64,000 nt of DNA from Symbiodinium natans (lineage: Eukaryota > Sar > Dinophyceae > Suessiales > Symbiodiniaceae), in contig CAJNDS010000402.1 of the NCBI GenBank assembly GCA_905221605.1, positions 124,001-188,000 of the forward strand, written 5' to 3'. The position numbers were made by a program, and so were the translations under genes. The notes under the pieces were generated by a model. That model made no database searches. It was not told where the DNA came from and worked only from the letters and a program-made list of their open reading frames with translations. How positions within the stretch are numbered: position 1 is the stretch's first letter; each line of letters opens with the position of its first letter. Below, piece after piece: positions 55,598 through 64,000 of this stretch.

Positions 55598-57281
55598 CTC
55601 AGTCTCACACTCCTAGTTGGGCTCTACATATATTGGCCAAGTGCCTCAATTCCAAGGAGTTGAACCCTCGCTTCTCGAATGCCGTTGGAACCTGTATCAG
55701 ATATCACGTTGAAATAACTGTTCCTGGCTCCTTACTCGGCGCGTGTCTGCTAGGAAGGGAGATGACATGCAAAAAAACGTGGCAATCACACAGTGGTAGC
55801 CTGAGTAGTAACCAGGCCTTGTAGCCTGCGCACTGCAATTTCATAGCTGCAAGAATGACCCCTTGCGTAGCTCGACTCATATCCACTAGGCCCCATGCGG
55901 AGGCGTGGCATCGCGGCTCGTGACTGGCGATCGGAAGCCCCGGCCTCCATCGCAACCTGGAGATTTTTCTGTGCGGGCTTTGGTGTTGCGAGAGAGCGAG
56001 AACCAGCCATGCTGCGTGTTATTCTGTGTTTTTTCTACTGGTGCGAGCGGCCCCAAGTTTTGGAAACTTGCCAAACGGCAATCTGCATTAAGCCCCTCAC
56101 GCGCTGAAAGCGACACGACGAACGACTCCGGATTGGCCTGAGGTCAATTGCCAATGAGCTTGGGCAGACTACCCAAAGGTGATACGGCACTCCACATATC
56201 GTGCAGCATGTGCAGCTAAAGCATCAGGACGTAACGAAGCTGCATCTGCCATGTTGCCATCCATCTCTCTATGCTCGCAGCGCTGTCCGTATGAGGCGTG
56301 TCCTCTAGGGTGTTCCCGGCGAAGCTCCACCTCAATAGCACGAGTTGAAGGTGAACCGAAGCGAAGTGAGCCCTGCAGGTCATGGCAAGGTCTGGGCAGC
56401 CAGGATTCAGGGCTTAAAGACTTGTAGGATCTTATTGGCTTCAGGGTCAACTAGGGTCTAGGGTTAGGGTTTGAACCAGGAAGACTTGCAACCCTCTCGA
56501 CTCCCGGAAGTCCTCCTGATTTTCGCCACTACCAGTACAGCCCAGGGTTGGCTGCACTTGCAACCCGTTTAAACCCCCAAAAGGCCCATGAACAAAACCC
56601 ACCTAAGGCCCCTGAAACGCGAAAGCGCCCCCCACTTCAAAGGCCACCGAAGTAGCTTTCCGAGCCGAGGCTGTCGCGGGCCAGCTTTCTCCATGCGAAG
56701 GGCGTATCTGCTGGCATCCTGCGGTTGAGGACGTAGGGTGCTTGCAGGGTAGTTAGGGTCCATGGGTAAGGACTGCTCATGGGCTTTAGGGCATTCCGTG
56801 TAAATGCTCGTGGGATGTTTGATTAGAGGGTTGATGAAGATTCGGTCGCTCAGTGAGTTCAGGGTTTGGGGCTGGGATGGTTCCGTCAGTCAGGGGTTTA
56901 GCGGGTCTAGTCGGATTGGTGGGTCACTAGACGTGCAATGACACAGTGCCCACCACACCTCCAAGTTCAGCCGTTCCGGCGGCCGCTGTGCAGCGGAGCT
57001 AGCGGAAGCGGAACCGTGGATCTTGATCAGCCTCAGGCGGCTCCATCTCAGCTCATAGGGCGTTGTTTCAAAAAGGGCATGTCTGCTATACAAGCTTGAA
57101 CCTATAAAGAGGGACCAAGTACAATCTTGGACGCTGCCAAGCAGTGCAGGGGCTAACAGTCGCCCGTGGGATGGCTGAGAGCAGGGCTCTGACGGCAAAT
57201 AATGCTTCCTGAAAAAGACTTGGGATAGGCTCTCTGAACTGAACTGCGCTGGAAGCTTGCGAAGACCCTGGCAGGCTATTC
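55598..57281. other. Spacer, with a small telomere-type patch
   Basis: No convincing exon is seen. AGGGTCTAGGGTTAGGGTTT at about 56452-56471 is a short telomere-like patch. Frames at 55704-56116 and 56169-56450 overlap on both strands without domains. Confidence 0.35.
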
Positions 57282-57548
57282 ATGCCTTTCTGTGCTTCGG
57301 CATTCAGGCGCCACGAGCTATTTCCTGTTGAACCCTTGGGTGACTTTCGTGGCTGTCGGTGTAGTGAAGATGGCAAGGGCAGTGTCCTGGAACCGTCAGC
57401 GTGCGTCACCTCCACGCCCCAGGGGAATGTGGTGCTTCGCCTCGGCATGGATTACTTTGCACAATCAGAGCACTCTCCCCTCTCCAAGGTTGACTGGACC
57501 ATGAAGAGAGTCGAGGGTTTTCTTCAGCTGCAAGTGGTGGAGCAGTAG
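57282..57548 (+). CDS. Unknown ORF on the plus strand, 88 codons
   Basis: The frame has balanced composition with aromatic and acidic residues throughout (LRLGMDYFAQSEHSPLSKVD) and a clean stop. It looks like a C-terminal exon. It would be the only plus-strand host exon in the window that I find credible. No family is recognised. Confidence 0.35.
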   Translation: MPFCASAFRRHELFPVEPLGDFRGCRCSEDGKGSVLEPSACVTSTPQGNVVLRLGMDYFAQSEHSPLSKVDWTMKRVEGFLQLQVVEQ

Positions 57549-57600
57549 GAAAAGTACAGAAAGCTCCAACGCTCTTCACCATCAAGGGAGTATATAGCAG

Positions 57601-57723
57601 TCACAGCTCGGACTCGAGCAACCCTGTGACAGTTGCCCGGAGGAACTTCCTCACCAGCACGCGATCGCCAATGGAGAGGTCCTCGAGCGTCGGAGCCTCC
57701 TTCGGAGTGCCCCAAGTTGCAGC
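57601..57723 (-). CDS. Short C-terminal exon, unknown
   Basis: About 40 residues in a minus frame with no ATG: TPKEAPTLEDLSIGDRVLV, followed by a basic-hydrophobic tail and a TGA stop. The composition and the beta-type GDRVLV motif look like genuine coding sequence. The MITE-like insertion at 57738-57812 lies directly upstream, so the exon's 5' side may be altered by it. Confidence 0.45.
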   Translation of the reverse strand, partial: AATWGTPKEAPTLEDLSIGDRVLVRKFLRATVTGLLESEL

Positions 57724-57737
57724 ACAGCACCACTTGG

Positions 57738-57812
57738 GGGTTTACCCCCAAATTTAGTAGGATCGCCTGATAATAAGGACCCCAATAAGGTACCCCTAAT
57801 TTCCAAAACCCC
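57738..57812. mobile_element. MITE-like insertion 1
   Basis: A 75-bp palindromic element has ends GGGGTTTA... and ...AAAACCCC and is flanked by a perfect 7-bp direct repeat, CACTTGG (57731-57737 and 57813-57819). Its centre (GGATC, AATAAGGACCCC, AAGGTACCCC) is shared with the element at 61978-62092. No coding capacity; it would depend on a transposase elsewhere. Confidence 0.65.
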
Positions 57813-57987
57813 CACTTGGTTTTGCATGGTGGGAGAATCGGTCTTTTGTCGTGAGGGACTTTGCCTATGGGGCTCTATGTCAAGGGCACACTGATATGGT
57901 GTGGAGTGTGGAGATCTCGCATCTGAGGCAAGAACGGCTTGCCTGGCCAATTCCCGCAAGGCCTCCTGGAACCAAGAATTGATGCTG

Positions 57988-58068
57988 TTTCGGGTTTAGG
58001 GTTTTAGGGTTTAAGGGTTTAAGGGCTTAAGGGTTTAAGGGATTGAGGGTTTTAGGGTTTTAGGGTGC
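57988..58068 (+). repeat. Telomere-type degenerate array
   Basis: TTTAGGG, TTTTAGGG, TTTAAGGG and CTTAAGGG units are tandem on the + strand over about 80 bp. The one-base length variants distinguish it from the purer array at 1193-1341. Confidence 0.85.
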
Positions 58069-58187
58069 TTCAGGCAGCCGTAGCAGCTCTGAGCTGTCGG
58101 AATCCAAACATCTGCAGCCTACGCTGGGTGCCTTCGATTCCTCCTCATCAACATCGCTCGAGTCGTCAGATTCCTGGATCTCCATGG
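58068..58187 (-). CDS. Acidic C-terminal exon
   Basis: The minus frame begins at an ATG and has 41 codons, with a Glu/Asp/Ser-rich segment (EIQESDDSSDVDEEESKAP) and then a Cys/Leu tail before a TAA that overlaps the telomere-type array. With the acidic frame at about 58540-58720 on the same strand, it may form one acidic protein interrupted by the MITE at 58200-58299. Confidence 0.4.
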
Positions 58188-58199
58188 GGTTGCTACATG

Positions 58200-58299
58200 G
58201 GTGGCTGTCAGAATTATGATCCTTTTTGGGGTACCCTGAATATTAGGTGCCGTATTATAATAGGGATCCAAAAAGGGACCATAATTTTGACAACCACCC
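58200..58299. mobile_element. MITE-like insertion 2
   Basis: A 100-bp element with inverted ends: GGTGGCTGTCAGAATTATG at the left is mirrored by a closely matching sequence at the right with a few changes. A perfect 5-bp direct repeat, ACATG (58195-58199 and 58300-58304), flanks it. GGGGTACC and GGGATCC in the middle recall the other two MITE-like elements here. Confidence 0.75.
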
Positions 58300-58456
58300 A
58301 CATGAAGCCCTGCGACATCTGCAGACTTGGTGGCTTCGTGCCAAATGGACTCTTGGCCTTTGGAGACTCATGCGATGAAGCCATGCACATTGTGGGATGC
58401 TCTTGACCATCATTCATTCAAGTCAAGCTTACGTGTTTTCTTCTGATGAAGCAGGA

Positions 58457-58822
58457 CTACATGGCTGCGCTACTGAATTGGACTATACACTCGTGTGGAT
58501 GTAATATGACTGTCAAGTACTGCAACAAAGTCGACGTGTGCTCAAGTTTCCCGAAGCCCCAGACTGATGGCAGGTCCTCTGACGACTCATCGTGCTCCCC
58601 GACATCGTCCGTGACCGCGTCTGGGTCTGGGTCGTCCGGTTTCCGAGCCTGGGTTCGAAGGGGTATGTCTTCTAAACGCAAGTCCCTAATTTGGGGAGAT
58701 GATGCATGCGATGGCGATGCTGTACTACCCCACATCCTAGCTTGGGTAGTTGGGGGAGGGGGCGGGGGCGGGGGTGGGGGCGGGGGGGGCAAAGAGACGC
58801 TAAACCCTAAACCCCTAATCAC
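58457..58822 (-). CDS. Acidic exon beside a G-rich tract
   Basis: The useful part is about 58540-58720, where the minus frame gives RKPDDPDPDAVTDDVGEHDE and SSEDLPSVWGFGK. The upstream poly-proline run is only the translation of the G-rich tract at 58751-58790 and should not be taken as protein. No family is recognised. Confidence 0.35.
   Translation of the reverse strand: MIRGLGFSVSLPPPPPPPPPPPPPTTQARMWGSTASPSHASSPQIRDLRLEDIPLRTQARKPDDPDPDAVTDDVGEHDESSEDLPSVWGFGKLEHTSTLLQYLTVILHPHECIVQFSSAAM
58751..58790 (+). repeat. G-rich tract, potential G-quadruplex
   Basis: Runs of five to eight G separated by single bases occur over 40 bp on the + strand. This meets the usual pattern for intramolecular G-quadruplex formation. 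Telomere-type AAACCCTAAACCCC follows directly. Confidence 0.8.
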
Positions 58823-58824
58823 AC

Positions 58825-60640
58825 AGATTTCAGGTCCGGACCTTGTAGACGGACATGGTCATGTTCCAGATGCTCATGCCAATCGGATTCTCCTGGAGGG
58901 TTCGGGGATTTACGGGTTCAGGGCTTTTGGGATTGGCATCTCCTCAGAACACGGATATGATTGATTGATTGATTGCCTGTGGGCGCGAACGCCCTTGCGT
59001 CTGCAGGGCAACAAAGGCTGCCCCAAGCTGTACAATCGGAGACAGCACACAAGCACGAGAGCAGCTCGAGGGCAGAGGTGCATTGCAGAACACGGATAGG
59101 GGTATATCTCAAATAACTACGTTTTATGCAGCCGGCGTGACGGATCGTTCATGGAAGTCGTGTTAACAGTCAACATGTTGCGCATAGAGCGGGGTTTGGC
59201 TTGGGCGGATAGGGGGCTTTGAAGTCGAGGCTTCTTCCACCTTTCCAACATTTATCCGCCCGCCGCCCCGCCTTCTAGACGACATTCCAGCCTCCCCTAC
59301 AAACTTCCGGTGTGAAAGCAGGGCAGTCTTTTCAGCTCTGCAGATTTTAGCAAGACTGGGGAAAGATAACCGTTGGAAGCAGGGATAAAGAACGAGATTA
59401 TTCTAGTCCCTTCCTTGCTTATCTCGTAAGAGCTTCGAGTGGAAATCTCGGACGCGTGGGTGACATGGAACCTTCGTGCAGATGGCAGTATCGGTTTTCG
59501 AGGGAGCGTAGATGTCTCCTCCTCTTCCTCTCAATGAACCGAGATCTCTGGACATCTGTGTTCAAGATGCTTGAACATGGAAATCTTAGATGCCTTCAAT
59601 GCACCATAGAGAGCGAGGCATCACCCTGCTCGGATGAGAGAGATAGGCTTCGTTCAGAATTCGCCTCTCACTTTGTCTCTCTCTCTCTCTCTCTCTCTCT
59701 GTCCCTCGCTCGCTCTCTTCCCTAGACTTAGACCCAACCTCGACCCAAAGCCCAAAGCCCCAAACCTCTGGATCCGGACCTCCTCGGTGCTGACTTCGTC
59801 GTAAAGAGTCAAAGGGCTGGGAAAGTTTGAGGTCCGTGGCTTGACCTCCGTAGCTGTGGGACGTTGTAAGGAGGCAAGGGTTTGGGGTGTTGGGGTGTTG
59901 GGGTGTTGGGGGGGGAGGGGGGGGGGGGCCTCAATTTGACCATGACACAACCTTCACACTATGGAAGATCATTGACTATCTGTTTGCCCTGCAAACAAAC
60001 CCTTCACGAAACACCATGCTGATGGTCCTACAAGCTTCGAAGATGTAGCTCTCTCTAAGGATTCCAGCCTATTCCAGCCTTCGGGATGCTGAAGCTCAGG
60101 GCAGAAAGCTAAAGTTTCGTTTGAGGACTCCGACGCACACTCAGTTCTGATGCACGACTTCCATGATGGCTACGACAGTCAAAAGACGAAGCAAGCACCG
60201 TCGTAAGCTTCTCGCAACAGTGCGAAAGCCGCACTCTTGTATTCGATCAGCGTCCTGCAAGTGCAACAGTGCTGAGGTCCGCTGAATTTCCTTCCTCGGG
60301 ATGCCTTTTAGGGGCTGAGCGACTCGAAGAGTCAGCACCAAGATAGGACTGGACGATAAGCAGTTCGCATATGTGCACCGCATCCCTCGAAGCGAGAGGG
60401 TCCCTGTTCATTTCGGCGGGGTTCTTAGCGCTGACGATCAGGAGCGTGTCATCGTTTGATTTGGCCAGCCTGCGTGTCAAAGTGAGACTGCCGGAAGCTC
60501 AAGAGTCATGTGGGCACAATCAGGCAGGGTGTCTTCAGAAGTCATTGTAAAGTCATTGCTCAAAGCCCAACCCTCGACACATTCACAAGCTATCGTCGTC
60601 ACGCTTGACATCGCTTGACGCGCCCTAAGACCCAGCTTCC
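58825..60640. other. Spacer with microsatellites
   Basis: No confident exon. A (TC)n run of about 30 bp lies at 59670-59700. A GGTGTTGGGG triplet repeat running into a G-rich stretch lies at 59886-59928. A minus frame at 60247-60480 is protein-like in parts but carries no domain. Confidence 0.4.
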
Positions 60641-60651
60641 GTACTCCTTCA

Positions 60652-60895
60652 ACCCTAAACCCTAAACCCTAAACCCTAAACAACTCGGAACAACTTGGAA
60701 CACTCACAAATTGGCCTCTGTAGAGCCTCGCCCCACTGGTCTTCCGGATCGCCGATGGGGATACGATGAAGCGACTTGGGCATTTGTTGAGGTGCTTCAG
60801 CTCTTAGGTCGGGTTTAGGGTCTTAGGGTTTTGGGGCTTTAGGGTTTTGGGGTCTTAGGGTTGTAGGGTCTTAGGGTTTTAGGGGTTTAGGGTTC
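60652..60895. repeat. Opposed telomere-type patches
   Basis: CCCTAAA repeats (four, clean) lie at about 60652-60680 on the + strand. About 130 bp later, TTTAGGG-like units with TTTTAGGG, CTTAGGG and TTTTGGGG variants run at 60808-60895 in the opposite sense. The two tracts point towards each other and enclose about 125 bp of unrelated DNA. Confidence 0.8.
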
Positions 60896-61075
60896 GGCAG
60901 GGTAGGGCAAGACTGACATTACGGCGGTAGTTACTTGCAGCGGCAATCTGGGGCTCACAAGGGTGCTCTGAGTCGAGCTGCACCACAGTCGGGGCTTCGT
61001 TGATGCAGCAAAGGTAAGCAAGGCTACGGGATGCTCCAGCCTGCTGTTGGGAGCCGGCGTGCTATAAACAACGAA

Positions 61076-61175
61076 ACAAATAAATAAATATATATATATA
61101 TATGTATATATGTATATATATGTATATAAAAATATATGCATATATATATATAGATACACATATATATATATATAC

Positions 61176-61214
<39 letters not shown>

Positions 61215-61245
61215 CATATGTTATATATATATATGCAATTGTTTA
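61076..61245. repeat. TA/TGTA microsatellite
   Basis: About 170 bp of ATATATAT with TGTA and CATA interruptions. Frames of Tyr/Ile through it are an effect of the repeat. Confidence 0.9.
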
Positions 61246-61970
61246 CGAATTTTAAATCACTTGTTTATTTATGTGACGAAGTGTATCTTGGGGTTTGCCT
61301 TGGGGGCTTTCTGGGGTGTCTGCTGGACAGTACGCAATCCGAAACGTCGGCGGGGCTTCGCCGGATGCCAAGTCCTCCAGCAACGCGCGGCATCTTACTC
61401 AACATGTTCTAGCAGACGAGAAGCATGTCGCTTGTGACGGTCTCCTAAACCACTACAACGAATTTCATCGGCACTGACAACTTAATATTTACCCATTGCT
61501 CCGCAAGCCCGGAGCATCCCGGAGCCTTTTCGACAAACTCCAGAATGGAGCACCTCAGCGCGACGGTGGAATGCAAGGGCGCCAGTACAAACATCCGCAA
61601 CGATCCCGAGAACCAACTCTCTAAGCCCTGATGGACTCCATTAACGTTTGGCTGGGCCAAGAACTCAAACTCCCCCGACCAGGATCCCTCATACCCGGCG
61701 CAACCCAGATTTGGAATGCCTACCATCAGGCTCCACAAAGTGGATGCCACTCAAACGACGTCGACCCGGGTGTTGGCAGGGCAGCTGCCTGTCGGAAGAT
61801 CTTTCTTTCCTACAAAGCTCACCAATATAACCCTCAGATGTGCACCATCAGAATCCCAGACAGAGCTCAGGGATACAACCATAGCGGTACAATCTGAATC
61901 CCTTGAGAGGACAGATCACAGGTACGAGTCTATGACATGACCGGCAGCAGAATCCAACAGGGCACCCAGT
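61246..61970. other. Spacer with weak frames
   Basis: A minus frame at 61445-61750 and plus frames at 61631-61897 overlap. The minus one has a short plausible stretch (GSWSGEFEFLAQPNVNG) but no domain. Nothing else is recognised. Confidence 0.35.
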
Positions 61971-61977
61971 AACAAAT

Positions 61978-62092
61978 GGGGGTTTACGATCATAAGGCAC
62001 CCCTAATTAATATAGAACCCCAAATACTAGGATCCCCTTAGAATAAGGACCCCCCCCCCCCCACTAAGGTACCCCGAAGATCGTAAAGTCCC
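61978..62092. mobile_element. MITE-like insertion 3
   Basis: A 115-bp element with inverted ends GGGGGTTTACGATC and GATCGTAAAGTCCC. Inside it, CTAGGATC, AATAAGGACCCC and AAGGTACCCC are shared with the element at 57738-57812. A run of 14 C lies in the centre. No clear target-site duplication was found. Confidence 0.65.
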
Positions 62093-62280
62093 AACATCGG
62101 CTGCGTCTCAAGGGTGACATGCCATAACCGCCAATGGATCACAAGAGTCTGAGGCAGATGCTTGTGAAGGAAGCAAGTTGCTTTGCAGTCTTTGGCCACG
62201 AGACTGGCAGGGCAGTTGCAAGACGAGGCTCCGTGGACGTAAGTTGTTGAAAACCAGCCCTTTTCAGGTGCCTAACCCTA

Positions 62281-62343
62281 TAAAAGTTACAATAACAAGA
62301 ACAAGAACAATAACAATAAAAATAGCAATAGCAATAACAATAA

Positions 62344-62385
<42 letters not shown>

Positions 62386-62386
62386 G
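62281..62386 (+). repeat. AAT/AAC/AAG trinucleotide repeat
   Basis: Triplets AAC, AAG and AAT, and later pure AAT, run for about 105 bp on the + strand. Leu- or Ile-rich frames through it are not genes. Confidence 0.9.
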
Positions 62387-62920
62387 TGAGCCCCCCCAAC
62401 AAGCGCCAGCTGCAGCTCCGGCCCTCTCAAGCAAGTTTGAGGCAAACGGGCTTGCCTTTCGCAAAGTTGCAGCTTGCTGGAAACCATGTTGCAGTCATCG
62501 TCGGCCATCGGGATCTGTGCAAGTCTGGGGCACAGTGGATCCCTGAGTGAAACAACCACTACCAAAGACACATGTAGCCTAAACGAGCAAGTTGCAGATG
62601 AATGCCAGCAAGGCCAGCTCAACGAGAAACCAGTAGAAATCACAGACAAATCATGAAAGTCGAGGTTCGACATCTGCCCGAGCACTACCGCAAGCACTCC
62701 CAGGAATGGCTCGGAACATGACTCCCCCGGGTGCCTGAGGGCCAACGAAATGGATCTCCATGGACTTAAGGTTCTGCCCCCGGCGTAGCCATTCCTTGCC
62801 GTGGACTTCCAGAAGTCAACTGCCCCGGTGAAAACTGACATTATGTTGATGGCCCCTGACAAAAAGAACATTACCTACTTAACAATCGAAACCAACCGGG
62901 CCTAGCTAGGCCCTGAACCT
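62387..62920. other. Spacer or intron with weak minus-strand frames
   Basis: The long minus frame at 62287-62871 is hydrophobic and partly built from the trinucleotide repeat. Its upstream end (MSVFTGAVDFWKSTARNG) might be a short exon. No domain is recognised. Confidence 0.3.
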
Positions 62921-63160
62921 TCAACTCGGAAACTGCCCAAGCCAGTCAAGCTCATCTCGACAGCGCATCTCCTCGTACTTCCAGATGTCCGCCAAGGTCG
63001 ACCCATGGGCACCAAGGACGTGCACCTGATTCAGAGACCGTGACTTGTACTGCTCTAAGATTCTTGTAAGGCTGACATCTCCACTACAAGGCATGACGCT
63101 GAGCCGATGGCAACAACTGTTCCATGACAAAAAACCGCCCCACGCAATCTCGGCTACCAA
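62921..63160 (-). CDS. Possible exon of an unknown gene
   Basis: The minus frame is protein-like over about 60 residues (GDVSLTRILEQYKSRSLNQV, then ADIWKYEEMRCRDELDW), with helical and acidic character. It pairs with the exon-like frame at 63540-63755 on the same strand. No family is recognised. Confidence 0.4.
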   Translation of the reverse strand: MVAEIAWGGFLSWNSCCHRLSVMPCSGDVSLTRILEQYKSRSLNQVHVLGAHGSTLADIWKYEEMRCRDELDWLGQFPS

Positions 63161-63539
63161 AACACCGAAGCCCTGAGAGCTACTCAGCTACTCCAAGTGC
63201 CAGGATTGGACCTTGTTGCCACGCAAAAACGAAACCCCTCATGGTTGCACTGAAACTTCGAATATGGGGGGGGGGGGGGGGTGCCTTGAGATGTCGGAGG
63301 CTTTCCCAGCTCTGGCCAGCCAGCCTCATGCCCTGCACATCGCTTGGGGAGAAAGGGCAGAATGGTGTCAAGATGCACGAAACCCGAAGACCAAGCCAGC
63401 GCAAACAAAGAGAGAGGGGTTGAGAAGAGAGAGGCAGCTTGGTCACCAGTCGAGGCGTGCGAACCCTGCCATCCGAACCCAGACGCTGCGGCGTTGGCAA
63501 ACAATAGTCTGCGTAAACGGTCTGTTTTTGCTGCACTGC

Positions 63540-63755
63540 GTGCAGCAGGAAAGTGCTGTTGTTGGAAACTCCACGGGCTCCCACCTCGATGGCAACCATC
63601 GGGAAGGACAAGGCATCGATGATGGTCTGCGGCACTTTCCACATGTTTTGTTGGACTGGTAACTTCGAAAACTTAGCTCGTCGGACAGAGGTCTGCCATG
63701 TGCCACAGTGACTGGGCGAGCAGGTGAAAGTAATGATATACATAACTTCTGGCAC
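63540..63755 (-). CDS. Possible upstream exon of the same unknown gene
   Basis: The minus frame contains NMWKVPQTIIDALSFPMVAI and a following Gly/Ser-rich hydrophobic stretch, natural in composition. Between it and 63160 lies a run of 17 G at 63266-63282, so the intervening frame to 63180 is not reliable. Confidence 0.35.
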
Positions 63756-64000
63756 AGAAGCTGCGTCGACCTAGGAAAGAAGTCCACTGTTTGCAGTCTT
63801 TCTTTTGCAAGATTTGCACAATGCTTGGCTGGTCGAGTTCAGGGCCTGCTGCGCCGTCGATTGAAGCTCGTGGAAGGGCTTGCCATCTGCACTTGATAAG
63901 TCTGTGCAGGTCACGAACTCCTCGAAAGGGGGCTTTATTTGTGATGGCTCTCTCTCACCATGTCAACTCATTCTGGCTGAGGTCGGGATCCGGGACGTGC
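63756..64000. other. Window edge, nothing assigned
   Basis: Short frames only; no repeat or domain seen. Confidence 0.4.

Noticed and set aside
58749-58822. Poly-proline segment in a minus frame
   Set aside because: It is the translation of a G-rich simple repeat and is not supported as protein.

Overview
The window looks like nuclear DNA of a dinoflagellate, most likely a Symbiodinium-like or other suessialean alga. This is inferred, not proven. The supporting signs are: host genes broken into many small exons; both GT-AG and GC-AG introns; nearly all recognisable host exons on one strand (minus), as in dinoflagellate unidirectional gene clusters; scattered TTTAGGG telomere-type repeats; a Ty1/copia element with long acidic and coiled-coil linkers; and a very large share of tandem and simple repeats. 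No bacterial operon, CRISPR array, rRNA or convincing tRNA gene was seen.

Layout. At 1-2.6 kb there is mostly unassigned DNA with an interstitial TTTAGGG array. At 2.64-10.18 kb lies a complete-length Ty1/copia retrotransposon on the minus strand, with identical 148-bp LTRs, a target-site duplication, a primer-binding site, Gag, protease-like, integrase, reverse transcriptase and RNase H. Its reading frame is broken several times. From 10.2 to 29.5 kb is a host gene region read from the minus strand. It holds an NHL-repeat propeller gene (14.3-17.3 kb), a 206-codon unknown ORF (17.6-18.2 kb), a phytanoyl-CoA dioxygenase-like gene (19.4-20.5 kb, perhaps with coiled-coil exons to 21.0 kb), an alpha-helical unknown gene (21.1-24.5 kb), and a gene joining a major-facilitator transporter to a cytochrome b561-type di-haem membrane domain (24.9-27.4 kb). 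The last is reconstructed here as an intact 774-codon frame using four introns of only 43-58 nt.

From 29.6 to 53.1 kb the DNA is almost all repeats: a 1.2-kb GTA trinucleotide domain; a 3.5-kb zone of decayed inverted and dispersed repeats (30.9-34.4 kb); a 17.3-kb array of nine ~2-kb tandem units (34.4-51.7 kb); a 100-N assembly gap; and a 1.3-kb array of 34-bp units. From 53.2 to 64 kb there are isolated exon-like ORFs, three small MITE-like palindromic insertions, further telomere-type repeat patches, and AT-, GT- and G-rich microsatellites.

How the parts relate. The copia element is self-contained and probably sits inside an intron or spacer of a host gene, since coding-like pieces lie on both sides. 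The transporter-b561 protein has the parts expected of a membrane protein that could pair transbilayer electron transfer with solute movement, but its substrate cannot be read from sequence. The gene models come from reading frames and splice signals only. Transcript data would be decisive for every multi-exon model.
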